A stretch of 64,000 bases of DNA from Oscillospiraceae bacterium (lineage in GTDB: Bacteria > Bacillota > Clostridia > Oscillospirales > CAG-272). Position 1 is the stretch's first letter; every line of letters starts with the position of its first letter. Below are positions 47,376 to 54,901 of the stretch, piece after piece. Where the stretch lies: positions 1-64,000 of the forward strand of contig SVRT01000003.1 in assembly GCA_015064685.1 (NCBI GenBank), in the 5' to 3' direction. Below the pieces are notes generated by a model. That model had not been told where the DNA came from and did not search any database. It saw only the letters and a list, made by a program, of their open reading frames with translations. A program made the position numbers and the translations under genes.

Positions 47376-49145
47376 ATGGCATTAGTAAACATTAAAATAG
47401 AAGGCGTTCCTTATCAGGTTGAAGAGGGACTTACCATACTCGAAGCTGCAAAGAAGTGCGGATACGAGATCCCCACTCTCTGCGCATTCAACCACGGCGA
47501 GTGCAACAAGGGCTCCTGCCGCGTATGTCTTGTTGAGGCAACAGGCGCGCGCGGACTCGTTGCATCCTGCGTATATCCCATTAACGAGGGTATGGAGATC
47601 ACCATCTCCTCCCCCAAGGCAGTAGCGGCAAGAAGAGCAAGCGTTGAGCTTCTTCTCTCCAACCACTCCATGCTCTGCCAGACCTGCGAGAAGAACGAGA
47701 AGTGTGAGCTTCTCCACGTAGCTCGTCTCACAGGCGCTCGTGATAACATGTTCAAGGGCACAAAGACTGCAGTAACAGTTGATGAGATCAGCCCCTCTAT
47801 CGTAAGAGATACATCCAAGTGCGTACTCTGCGGACGTTGCGTAGCAAGATGCTCGAACGCTCACGGAAACGGCGTTATCGGTTTCCAGAACAGAGGCTTT
47901 AAGACCATTATAGGACCTGCAGAGAACAGAAGCTTCACAGAGTCTCCCTGTATCCTCTGCGGACAGTGCGTAAACGTATGTCCCACAGGTGCTCTTATGG
48001 AAAAGAGCGAGATCCAGAAGGTAGATGCAGCTATGAAGGCTGGTAAGTACGTCGTAGTACAGACCGCTCCCGCAGTAAGAGCAGCTCTCGGTGAGGAGTT
48101 CGGTATGAAGATCGGTACACCCGTTACCGGTAAGATGGTCGCAGCTCTCAAGAGACTCGGCTTTAAGAAGGTATTCGATACCAACTACGCAGCTGACCTT
48201 ACAATTATGGAAGAGGCTACCGAGCTTCTCGGCAGAATCAAGAACGGCGGCGCACTTCCTATGATCACATCCTGCTCGCCCGGTTGGGTCAACTATGCAG
48301 AGATCTACTATGGCGACTGCCTCGATCACATCTCTTCCTGCAAGTCTCCTCACGAGATGATGGGTGCTATCCTCAAGCACTACTATGCAGCTAAGATCGG
48401 CGTTGCTGCTGAGGATATGTACGTTGTTTCCATTATGCCTTGTACCGCTAAGAAGTACGAGAAGGAAAGAGACGCTCTCAAGACAAACGGTCTTGCTGAC
48501 GTTGACGCAGTTCTCACAACTCGCGAGCTCGGTAAGCTCATCAAGAGAAGCGGTATCAACTTCACAAAGCTTCCCGACGAGGAATTTGACAACGACATCA
48601 TCGGTGAGTACACCGGTGCAGGCGTTATCTTCGGTGTTACCGGAGGCGTTATGGAGGCAGCTCTCAGAACTGCTTACTACGTTCTCACAGGCAAGGAGCA
48701 CGAGGCTGTTAAGTTTGAGGCAGTACGTGGCTTCGACGGTATCAAGGAAGCTAGCATCGAGGTTAACGGCATGACTGTTAACGTAGCTATCGCTCACGGT
48801 ATGAAGAACGCAAAGGTTCTCCTTGACGAGATCCGCGCAGGTACATCCAAGTACCACTTCATCGAGATCATGGGATGTCCCGGCGGTTGTATCAACGGTG
48901 GCGGTCAGCCCTACGTAAGAGAGTGCTTCCTTCCCAACGAGGATGCAGATATCATGGATACCTACAAGGAAAAGAGAGCGGCAGCGCTTTACAGCGAGGA
49001 TGAGAGACAGGTTCTCCGCCAGTCTCATAACAATCCTCAGATCAAGGCACTCTACGATGAGTTCCTCGGCGAGCCCAACTCTCATAAGGCACACGAGCTT
49101 CTCCATACACACTATGGCGCTCGCGTACCCTTCGTTGAGAAATAA
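47376..49145 (+). CDS. hydA: [FeFe]-hydrogenase catalytic subunit HydA
   Basis: A 589-residue enzyme that makes or uses H2, coupled to NADH and ferredoxin through HydB and HydC. The N-terminus is a plant-type [2Fe-2S] domain (CNKGSCRVCLVEATG), then a His-Cys3 cluster (HSMLCQTCEKNEKCELL), and two [4Fe-4S] motifs (CVLCGRCVARCS, CILCGQCVNVCP). The H-cluster motifs are intact: TSCSPGWV, MPCTAKKYE and EIMGCPGGCINGGGQP. A C-terminal small-subunit-like tail completes it. Last gene of hydCBA. Confidence 0.98.
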   Translation: MALVNIKIEGVPYQVEEGLTILEAAKKCGYEIPTLCAFNHGECNKGSCRVCLVEATGARGLVASCVYPINEGMEITISSPKAVAARRASVELLLSNHSMLCQTCEKNEKCELLHVARLTGARDNMFKGTKTAVTVDEISPSIVRDTSKCVLCGRCVARCSNAHGNGVIGFQNRGFKTIIGPAENRSFTESPCILCGQCVNVCPTGALMEKSEIQKVDAAMKAGKYVVVQTAPAVRAALGEEFGMKIGTPVTGKMVAALKRLGFKKVFDTNYAADLTIMEEATELLGRIKNGGALPMITSCSPGWVNYAEIYYGDCLDHISSCKSPHEMMGAILKHYYAAKIGVAAEDMYVVSIMPCTAKKYEKERDALKTNGLADVDAVLTTRELGKLIKRSGINFTKLPDEEFDNDIIGEYTGAGVIFGVTGGVMEAALRTAYYVLTGKEHEAVKFEAVRGFDGIKEASIEVNGMTVNVAIAHGMKNAKVLLDEIRAGTSKYHFIEIMGCPGGCINGGGQPYVRECFLPNEDADIMDTYKEKRAAALYSEDERQVLRQSHNNPQIKALYDEFLGEPNSHKAHELLHTHYGARVPFVEK

Positions 49146-49165
49146 TTATTGATTATTAACGCAAA

Positions 49166-49206
49166 GAGGGGCGGAAACCTGAAAAACGGTTTTCGCCCCC
49201 TCAATT
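49166..49206 (+). terminator. Terminator of hydCBA
   Basis: GAGGGGCGGAAACC pairs with GGTTTTCGCCCCCTC, with one offset G/C, followed by AATTTTC. Confidence 0.85.
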
Positions 49207-49271
49207 TTCTTGATGGATCGGTTATTGTTAAGATAATTCTAACATAACTTAATTAACTCCCGGAAAACAAA

Positions 49272-49305
49272 AGGGCATCATACCAGAACTGGTATGATGC
49301 CTTTT
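49272..49305 (-). terminator. Terminator of the tRNA-Arg gene
   Basis: GGCATCATACCAG and CTGGTATGATGCC form a perfect 13-bp stem with a two-base loop, flanked by A and T runs; it lies directly 3' of the minus-strand tRNA. Confidence 0.88.
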
Positions 49306-49382
49306 TGGCGTACCATGAGGGATTCGAACCCCCGACCTTTTGGTTCGTAGCCAAACACTCTATCCGGCTGAGCTAATGGTAC
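49306..49382 (-). tRNA. tRNA-Arg (ACG)
   Basis: Acceptor arms GTACCAT/ATGGTAC, D-arm AGCTCAGCCGGATAGAGT, anticodon stem TTTGG/CCAAA around CTACGAA (anticodon ACG, normally edited to ICG), T-arm GGGGGTTCGAATCCC. Discriminator G is followed by an encoded CCA (49306-49308). Confidence 0.97.
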
Positions 49383-49400
49383 ATTTTTGCGTGCTTATAT

Positions 49401-49428
49401 ATTATATCACAAAAATTATTTTTGTCAA
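49401..49428 (-). promoter_or_regulatory. Promoter of tRNA-Arg
   Basis: Read on the minus strand: TTGACA (49428-49423), 16-bp spacer, TATAAT (49406-49401), about 20 bp before the tRNA. Confidence 0.85.
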
Positions 49429-49683
49429 TACCTTTCCGTAAAAAAATTTAAAAAATGAATAATACCTACATAAATACTTTTTTGAACAAATTATTGTTCA
49501 AAATATCCTTTGAAATTTGAATATCTGTTTTCATAATCGGGTAATTAACCGTTTTTTGTTTGCTTTTTCATTCATTCAATCTATATTTAGTCCTCAAATC
49601 ATCCGCTTTACCACTACATTTAGTGCCATTAAAAAAAGCGCTCAATTATATATATAAAGAAGAAAAAAATTTCATCAAAACTA
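49429..49683. other. AT-rich spacer between tRNA-Arg and the rpmG promoter
   Basis: No gene, repeat or clear hairpin is seen here; it is very AT-rich and divides divergent transcription units. Confidence 0.6.
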
Positions 49684-49712
49684 TTGACAAGCCCTTGCTT
49701 TTATGGTATAAT
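49684..49712 (+). promoter_or_regulatory. Sigma-A promoter of rpmG-secE-nusG-rplK-rplA
   Basis: TTGACA (49684-49689), 17-bp spacer, TATAAT (49707-49712). Confidence 0.9.
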
Positions 49713-49719
49713 AGCCGTA

Positions 49720-49805
49720 CCTCTGCAAAAGGGCTTTTTTTTCGTGCCCTATGCGCAAAAGGACACAGCCTTTTCAGAGGGAGGTACACAGACTGCTCTG
49801 CAGTC
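49720..49805 (+). promoter_or_regulatory. Structured leader of rpmG
   Basis: CCTCTGCAAAAGG (49720-49732) pairs with CCTTTTCAGAGG (49769-49780) with one bulge, closing a loop with GGGC/GCCC and a T8 run. GACTG/CAGTC (49791-49805) follows. The first helix starts at the predicted transcript end, which suggests an r-protein or attenuation leader. Confidence 0.5.
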
Positions 49806-49836
49806 AAATAAATTTGAAATGGGAGGTGCCGAAATC

Positions 49837-49998
49837 ATGGCTAATGATGCAAGAGTTAAAGTAACTCTCGTATGCACAGAGTGCAAGCAGAGAAACTACG
49901 ACACAAAGAAGAACAAGAAGAATGATCCGGACAGACTTGAGCTTAACAAGTACTGCAAGTTCTGCCGCAAGCACACTCTTCACAAAGAGTCTAAGTGA
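49837..49998 (+). CDS. rpmG: 50S ribosomal protein L33 (zinc form)
   Basis: A 53-residue ribosomal protein. The ATG at 49837 follows GGGAGG; upstream in-frame codons lie in the leader RNA. CTEC and CKFC make the four-Cys zinc site of the C+ form, and [20 protein letters not shown] is the family core. Lying just before secE and nusG is the usual Firmicute order. Confidence 0.97.
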   Translation: MANDARVKVTLVCTECKQRNYDTKKNKKNDPDRLELNKYCKFCRKHTLHKESK

Positions 49999-50012
49999 TT
50001 TGGGAGGGTAAT

Positions 50013-50525
50013 ATGACTGTCACAACAAAAAGAAGTATTATCGCTCTTCTCTTGTCCCTTGTGTTGGTTTTATCACTCTTTACGATCGGAGTTTCCGCAA
50101 CTGAAGCAGCGTCTTCGCCCGAGACAGAGGTAAGCTCTGTTGAGGAGTCTGAAAAGACAACCGAGACAACGACCGAACAGTCAACTGAAAAGTCGACCGA
50201 GAAGTCAACGGAAAAGGCTACCGAGGCTGAAACCGAAAGCCCCGCAGTAGTTGAAATGAGAACAACGCTCATTATTAACGGTGTAATTATCGCTGTAATA
50301 ATCCTTATCATCGTCGTTCTCGTAATCAAATTCCGCACAAAGCTTGGAAACTTCTTGCGTTCCGTAAAGAGCGAGCTTAAGAAGATAGTCTGGTCTTCGA
50401 AGGAAAACACCCGTAAGGGATTCCTCGTTGTAGCAATAGTAGCTGTAGCAGTTGCTATTATGATAGGACTTATCGACTTGGCATTCAACACCGGTATCAG
50501 CATGCTTGCAGATTTATTTAACTAA
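50013..50525 (+). CDS. secE: SecE translocase subunit with N-terminal signal peptide and Ser/Thr/Glu linker
   Basis: A 170-residue protein whose last 58 residues are a normal SecE: an amphipathic LRSVKSELKKIVWSSKENTR helix and a membrane helix, which clamp SecY. Typical Firmicute SecE is about 60-75 residues. Here residues 1-29 look like a cleavable signal peptide (VSA then T), 30-82 are a low-complexity Ser/Thr/Glu stretch with three STEK repeats, and about 86-106 are another membrane helix. GGGAGGG lies before ATG 50013, so the extension is translated from a proper start, and no better start exists near the core. Position between rpmG and nusG confirms identity. Confidence 0.93.
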   Translation: MTVTTKRSIIALLLSLVLVLSLFTIGVSATEAASSPETEVSSVEESEKTTETTTEQSTEKSTEKSTEKATEAETESPAVVEMRTTLIINGVIIAVIILIIVVLVIKFRTKLGNFLRSVKSELKKIVWSSKENTRKGFLVVAIVAVAVAIMIGLIDLAFNTGISMLADLFN

Positions 50526-50543
50526 TAAATACGGAGCTTAAAG

Positions 50544-51098
50544 ATGAGTGATATTGATGGAATGAACGTAGGCCTAAGATGGTATATTGCGCACACCTAC
50601 TCGGGCTATGAAAACAAGGTTAAGGCAAACCTTGAAAAGATCGTTGAAAATCGCGGACTTGGAAATCTCATTTATGACATAAAAGTTCCGTCCGAGACAG
50701 TGATCGAAAAGAACGGAGATAAGGAAAAGGTCGTCGAAATAAAGACATTCCCGTCCTACGTCTTCGTAAAAATGATAATGACCGATGAAAGCTGGCATGC
50801 AGTCAGAAACATCACGGGTGTTACAGGCTTCGTAGGACCCGGATCAAGACCCGCGCCCCTCTCCGAAAAGGAGGTTCTCGACATTAATCTCGAGAGCGTA
50901 GAGGAGACAAAGGTACAGCTCAGCTTCAACGTTGGAGACGAGGTCAGCATCATAAGCGGACTCTTCGAGGGATACGAGGGTGTCGTTCAGGCGATTACCG
51001 AGGACCTCAAGACCGTTACGGTACTTGTAAAGCGCGGACGCAGAGATATGCCTGTTGAGATCGAGTCCGAGGCTCTCAAGTTAAAAAACAAAAATTAA
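50544..51098 (+). CDS. nusG: Transcription elongation/antitermination factor NusG
   Basis: A 184-residue factor that binds RNA polymerase and modulates pausing. The NGN domain opens LRWYIAHTYSGYENKVKANLE and contains FPSYVFVKMIMTDESWHAVR and GVTGFVGPGSRP; the C-terminal KOW domain is VGDEVSIISGLFEGYEGVVQ. Length and layout are normal. It starts 18 bp after secE. Confidence 0.98.
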   Translation: MSDIDGMNVGLRWYIAHTYSGYENKVKANLEKIVENRGLGNLIYDIKVPSETVIEKNGDKEKVVEIKTFPSYVFVKMIMTDESWHAVRNITGVTGFVGPGSRPAPLSEKEVLDINLESVEETKVQLSFNVGDEVSIISGLFEGYEGVVQAITEDLKTVTVLVKRGRRDMPVEIESEALKLKNKN

Positions 51099-51100
51099 TG

Positions 51101-51199
51101 CTTTACGGATTTCGATAAAGGAAAATCCGGCTCGCCGACATAACGGCGTAAAGTGGGAGGGAGAAAAATACACTTAATTCTCCCGATGAAAGTAACCAC
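51101..51199 (+). promoter_or_regulatory. rplK leader: three-way junction and probable L1-binding operator
   Basis: CTTTACG (51101-51107) pairs with CGTAAAG (51147-51153) around two hairpins, GGATTT/AAATCC and CGCCG/CGGCG. Directly after, GTGG (51153-51156) can pair with CCAC (51196-51199), with inner stem GGGAGAA (51159-51165)/TTCTCCC (51178-51184) and an asymmetric GATGAAAGTAA loop. The GTGGGAG/GATGA layout resembles the known L1 site on 23S rRNA and rplK-rplA mRNA, so L1 feedback is likely. The two folds share bases at 51153. Confidence 0.6.
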
Positions 51200-51218
51200 T
51201 ATGGAGGTATAATTAATT

Positions 51219-51644
51219 ATGGCAAAGAAAATAATGGGTTATATCAAGTTGCAGCTTCCTGCAGGAAAGGCTACTCCTCAGCCTCCCGTAGGTCCCGCAC
51301 TTGGTCAGTACGGTGTTGCAATCCCCGTATTTACAAAAGAGTTCAATGAAAGAACAAAGAACGATATGGGTCTTATCATCCCTGTCGTTATCACAGTTTA
51401 CGCAGACCGTTCCTTCACATTTATCACAAAGACTCCCCCCGCAGCAGTTCTTATCAAGAAGGCAGCAGGAATCGAGTCCGGCTCTGCAAAGCCCAACAAG
51501 GATAAGGTTGCAAAGATTACCTCTGAGCAGGTAAGAAAGATTGCTGAAACAAAGATGCCCGACCTCAATGCAGGTTCTATCGAGGCTGCAATGAGCATGG
51601 TAGCAGGAACAGCTCGTTCTATGGGCGTTCTTGTTGAAGACTAA
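51219..51644 (+). CDS. rplK: 50S ribosomal protein L11
   Basis: A 141-residue protein of the GTPase-associated centre, exact family length. [20 protein letters not shown] is the conserved N-terminal domain that touches thiopeptide antibiotics; the C-terminal rRNA-binding domain includes [27 protein letters not shown] precedes the start. Confidence 0.99.
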   Translation: MAKKIMGYIKLQLPAGKATPQPPVGPALGQYGVAIPVFTKEFNERTKNDMGLIIPVVITVYADRSFTFITKTPPAAVLIKKAAGIESGSAKPNKDKVAKITSEQVRKIAETKMPDLNAGSIEAAMSMVAGTARSMGVLVED

Positions 51645-51662
51645 TATAGGAGGTAAGTTGTA

Positions 51663-52349
51663 ATGGGAAAGAAGTATACAGATAGCGTTAAGCTTGTAGA
51701 AAAGAACAGACTCTACGACCCCTCCGAGGCTCTTGATCTCGTTTGCCAGACATCTAAGGCAAAGTTCGACGAGACCATTGAGGTTCACGTTCGTCTCGGC
51801 GTTGACTCCCGTCACGCAGACCAGCAGGTCAGAGGCGCAGTAGTTCTTCCTAACGGAACAGGTAAGAAGGTAAAGGTTCTCGTATTCACAAAGGGCGATA
51901 AGGTTCAGGCAGCTCTCGACGCAGGCGCAGATTACGCAGGCGGAGCAGAGTATGCAGAGAAGATCACAGCAGAGAACTGGTTCGACTTCGACGTAGTTAT
52001 CGCAAGCCCTGATATGATGGGTGTTATCGGTAAGCTCGGTAAGGTGCTCGGTCCTAAGGGACTTATGCCTTCTCCTAAGGCTGGTACCGTTACTCCCGAC
52101 GTTGCTAAGGCTGTTACAGAGGCTAAGGCAGGTAAGATCGAGTACAGACTTGACAAGACCAACATCATCCACTGCCCCATCGGTAAGGCATCCTTCGGTG
52201 CTGCAAAGCTTCAGGAGAACTTCGATACTCTCCTCGGCGCTATCATCAAGGCTAAGCCTGCTGCTGCAAAGGGTCAGTATATCAAGAGCTGCGTAGTAGC
52301 TTCTACTATGGGCCCCGGTATCAAGATCAACCAGGGTAAGCTCAGCTGA
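51663..52349 (+). CDS. rplA: 50S ribosomal protein L1
   Basis: A 228-residue L1-stalk protein and probable translational repressor of its own operon. [40 protein letters not shown] and the C-terminal [20 protein letters not shown] are conserved. The operon ends with a strong terminator; rplJ and rplL do not follow, unlike in most bacteria. Confidence 0.99.
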   Translation: MGKKYTDSVKLVEKNRLYDPSEALDLVCQTSKAKFDETIEVHVRLGVDSRHADQQVRGAVVLPNGTGKKVKVLVFTKGDKVQAALDAGADYAGGAEYAEKITAENWFDFDVVIASPDMMGVIGKLGKVLGPKGLMPSPKAGTVTPDVAKAVTEAKAGKIEYRLDKTNIIHCPIGKASFGAAKLQENFDTLLGAIIKAKPAAAKGQYIKSCVVASTMGPGIKINQGKLS

Positions 52350-52361
52350 TAAGGCTAATAA

Positions 52362-52396
52362 AAAATCACACGGCACGCGCCGTGTGATTTTTTTTT
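52362..52396. terminator. Terminator of rplKA, also facing the TetR gene
   Basis: AAATCACACGGC pairs with GCCGTGTGATTT around ACGC, with A and T runs on both sides. Confidence 0.92.
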
Positions 52397-52403
52397 ATAA
52401 ATA

Positions 52404-52997
52404 TCAGTCAAGGGCAATTCCAAGCTTATCGAGATTAGGGAAGAGAGGCTTTGCAAGAGTTCTGCAGGATATCCTTGCCATGTCCGAAATGCTCGTTTTA
52501 AAGCCGTCCCTGTACCAATCGATCATTTGAAAGCAAAGACCGCAGACCGCAAATTTAAATATTTTCTCGCGCGCCCAATCACTGTCATCCGGCAAAAACT
52601 TCTTAATGCTTACCATATCGTTGACGGGGAAGTTGATCGAAACGTCGATTATCTTTTCGAGCATATTATTCTTGTAAAGCGCGTCGAGAAGCTGTCTGTG
52701 CTCGAGCCAGAAGGCATAGTATTTTTCTATCTCTTTTCTGAGCGTTCTTGTCCCCTCAACCGTAGGCGCAGCATTAAAGCCTGAGTATTCCGTCATAGTA
52801 TGCTCAATGAGCGCGTAAAGAGCGTCATCCTTGCTCTCAAAATATCTGTAAAAGGTTTTTCTGGGCATATCAAGCCTTTCGCAAAGCTCGGTTATGGTGA
52901 TATCGCCGTATGATTTTTTAGACATGATTTCAAGAAGCGCGGATTCGATCTCCCTCTGTCTTCTTGCGGATTGCTCGGTCTTACATAGCTTATACAT
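52404..52997 (-). CDS. TetR/AcrR-family transcriptional regulator
   Basis: A 197-residue regulator. The ATG at 52997 is chosen because GGAGG lies just before it; in-frame codons further up lack one. The HTH is ITELCERLDMPRKTFYRYFE, the usual TetR motif, within an N-terminal domain of about 60 residues; the C-terminal ligand domain is of no recognised type. It is divergent from the sugar symporter gene, its likely target. Confidence 0.9.
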   Translation of the reverse strand: MYKLCKTEQSARRQREIESALLEIMSKKSYGDITITELCERLDMPRKTFYRYFESKDDALYALIEHTMTEYSGFNAAPTVEGTRTLRKEIEKYYAFWLEHRQLLDALYKNNMLEKIIDVSINFPVNDMVSIKKFLPDDSDWAREKIFKFAVCGLCFQMIDWYRDGFKTSISDMARISCRTLAKPLFPNLDKLGIALD

Positions 52998-53020
52998 AAA
53001 AAACCTCCAAAGCAAGGCTT

Positions 53021-53223
53021 GTGTCACTACCGTGTCACCCTGTAACCATATTATAACAAAAAAATTTACAATTAGTCAAGGCTTTTTCGAAAAATAACCA
53101 TTTTAGATAAAAATACACACTGATTTTGTATATTTTTCACAATTTTAACACATCTTTTTCTGCCTTAGGTGTCACACAATTGACTTTTTGGGACTTTTTA
53201 AGATATTTAATATTTGTTATAAT
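53021..53223 (+). promoter_or_regulatory. Divergent control region with GTGTCAC words
   Basis: GTGTCAC occurs at 53021-53027 and 53032-53038, beside the TetR gene start, and at 53169-53175, before a TATAAT at 53218-53223 for the symporter gene. Repeated words on both sides suit an autoregulated TetR operator, though no long palindrome is present. Confidence 0.5.
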
Positions 53224-53258
53224 ATATAATGCAATAAAAAATATTATTGGAGGATAAA

Positions 53259-54758
53259 ATGGCTAAAAACATTAAACTCGATGCGAACGGCAAACGTAAG
53301 TTTGGCATGCTCGATAAGCTGGCTTATGCTGCAGGCGACCTTGGCTGTAACATGAGCTTTGGTCTTAAGGGTACCGTTCAGACCTTCTGGCTCGCGTACA
53401 TGATGCTCGAGACGGGACTTCTTTCCATTCTTCTTCTCGTAGTTCAAATATGGGACGCAATTAACGACCCTATGATCGGTTCTCTGATCGACGCAGACAG
53501 AAGACAGTACAAAATGGGTAAGTTTAAAACTTACATTTTAGTTGGTGCATGTGGCCTTATCATAGGCGGTGCAGCGGTATTTCTTCCTTTCCCGAACGCA
53601 GATGTTTGGGTAAAGGCAGTACTCTTCATCGTCGGATACGTTATCTGGGATGCATGCTACACAGTAGCTAACGTTCCTTACGGCTCCATGCTCTCCCTCG
53701 TTACCGAGGATCCCGGTGAAAGAGCACAGCTTTCTACTTGGAGAAGCGTTGGTTCTATGATAGGTAACATCCTTCCCGGTATCATTCTTCCTATGATCAT
53801 CTGGCACAAGGTAGTTGATGAGAACGGCGAGCCCGTTATCAACCCTGAGACAGGCGTTCAAGAGCAGATCCTTCTTGGAGACAGAGTATTCTGGGCAGCT
53901 CTCCTTATGGGTGCTATCGGTTTCGTAGCATTCCTCTTTATGATCAAGACGATCACCATCCGTGTTGATGAAAACACTGTAAAGACAAGTGAAGGCGGAC
54001 AGAAGTTCAACGTATTCAAAGCATTCGGTAACTTCTTTATGAACCGTCCCGCAGTCGGTGCAACTCTTGCCGCTATGGGTATGTTCCTTGGAATGAACTC
54101 CGCAACCACTGCAAGCACCATCATGTTCGCTACATACTTTGGTATGGCAGAGCTCTCAGGTCTTGTTCAGATGATAGGATTCCTTCCTATGTTCCTCTTC
54201 ATGCCTTTCATTAAGAAGATCGTAAATAAGTTTGGTAAGAAGGAAGCGAGCGTTGCAGGTACTATTGTGTCTCTCGTAGGCGGTCTTATTATGCTTATAT
54301 TCCCCATGGTTCCGAAGAGTATTTCTCTCGTCGTATACATGATCGGTCTTGTCGTATTTGGTCTCGGTATGGGTGTATACACCTGCGTATCCTGGGCTCT
54401 TATGGCTGACGCTATTGACTACAACGAGTGGAAAACAGGCAAGAGAGAAGAGGGAACTGTTTACTCCCTCCACTCCTTCTTCCGTAAGCTCGCTCAGGGA
54501 ATTGGTCCCTCTATCGTACTTTTTGTTATGGGCGTACTTGGTTACGTTTCTGCAAAGGGAACAGGCGGACAGAGTGCTGCAACAGCATACAATATGTGCT
54601 GGCTTGTTGCAGGCCTTTACCTCTTCAGTGCAGTAGTTCAGTTTATCGGTATAGCTCTTATCTATAACCTTGATAAGAAGACTATGGAAAAGATGAATGC
54701 AGATCTTGCTTCCAGAAGAGCCGCAGCAGAAGTTGCTGAGACCTCTACAGAGGAATAA
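53259..54758 (+). CDS. GPH-family sugar:cation symporter
   Basis: A 499-residue twelve-helix transporter of the glycoside-pentoside-hexuronide family (MelB, UidB, XynB relatives). ATG 53259 follows GGAGG. The helix 2 segment IWDAINDPMIGSLIDADRR, NVPYGSMLSLVTEDPGERA and WALMADAIDYNEWKTGKREE are diagnostic. The substrate is probably a glycoside or glucuronide, since a family 2 glycosidase gene follows after a terminator. Confidence 0.93.
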   Translation: MAKNIKLDANGKRKFGMLDKLAYAAGDLGCNMSFGLKGTVQTFWLAYMMLETGLLSILLLVVQIWDAINDPMIGSLIDADRRQYKMGKFKTYILVGACGLIIGGAAVFLPFPNADVWVKAVLFIVGYVIWDACYTVANVPYGSMLSLVTEDPGERAQLSTWRSVGSMIGNILPGIILPMIIWHKVVDENGEPVINPETGVQEQILLGDRVFWAALLMGAIGFVAFLFMIKTITIRVDENTVKTSEGGQKFNVFKAFGNFFMNRPAVGATLAAMGMFLGMNSATTASTIMFATYFGMAELSGLVQMIGFLPMFLFMPFIKKIVNKFGKKEASVAGTIVSLVGGLIMLIFPMVPKSISLVVYMIGLVVFGLGMGVYTCVSWALMADAIDYNEWKTGKREEGTVYSLHSFFRKLAQGIGPSIVLFVMGVLGYVSAKGTGGQSAATAYNMCWLVAGLYLFSAVVQFIGIALIYNLDKKTMEKMNADLASRRAAAEVAETSTEE

Positions 54759-54771
54759 TATTTAACATCTT

Positions 54772-54807
54772 CGGTGTCCGATCTCTCGGTCGGACACCGT
54801 TTTTTTA
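54772..54807 (+). terminator. Terminator of the symporter gene
   Basis: CGGTGTCCGA pairs with TCGGACACCG, followed by seven T residues. Confidence 0.93.
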
Positions 54808-54901
54808 AGAAAATGCATAAAAAATGTATATATTCATATTGAATTAATAATTATACAATATAATTTATGATGTAAATTTTAAGTAAAACAGGAGAAAAAA
54901 A

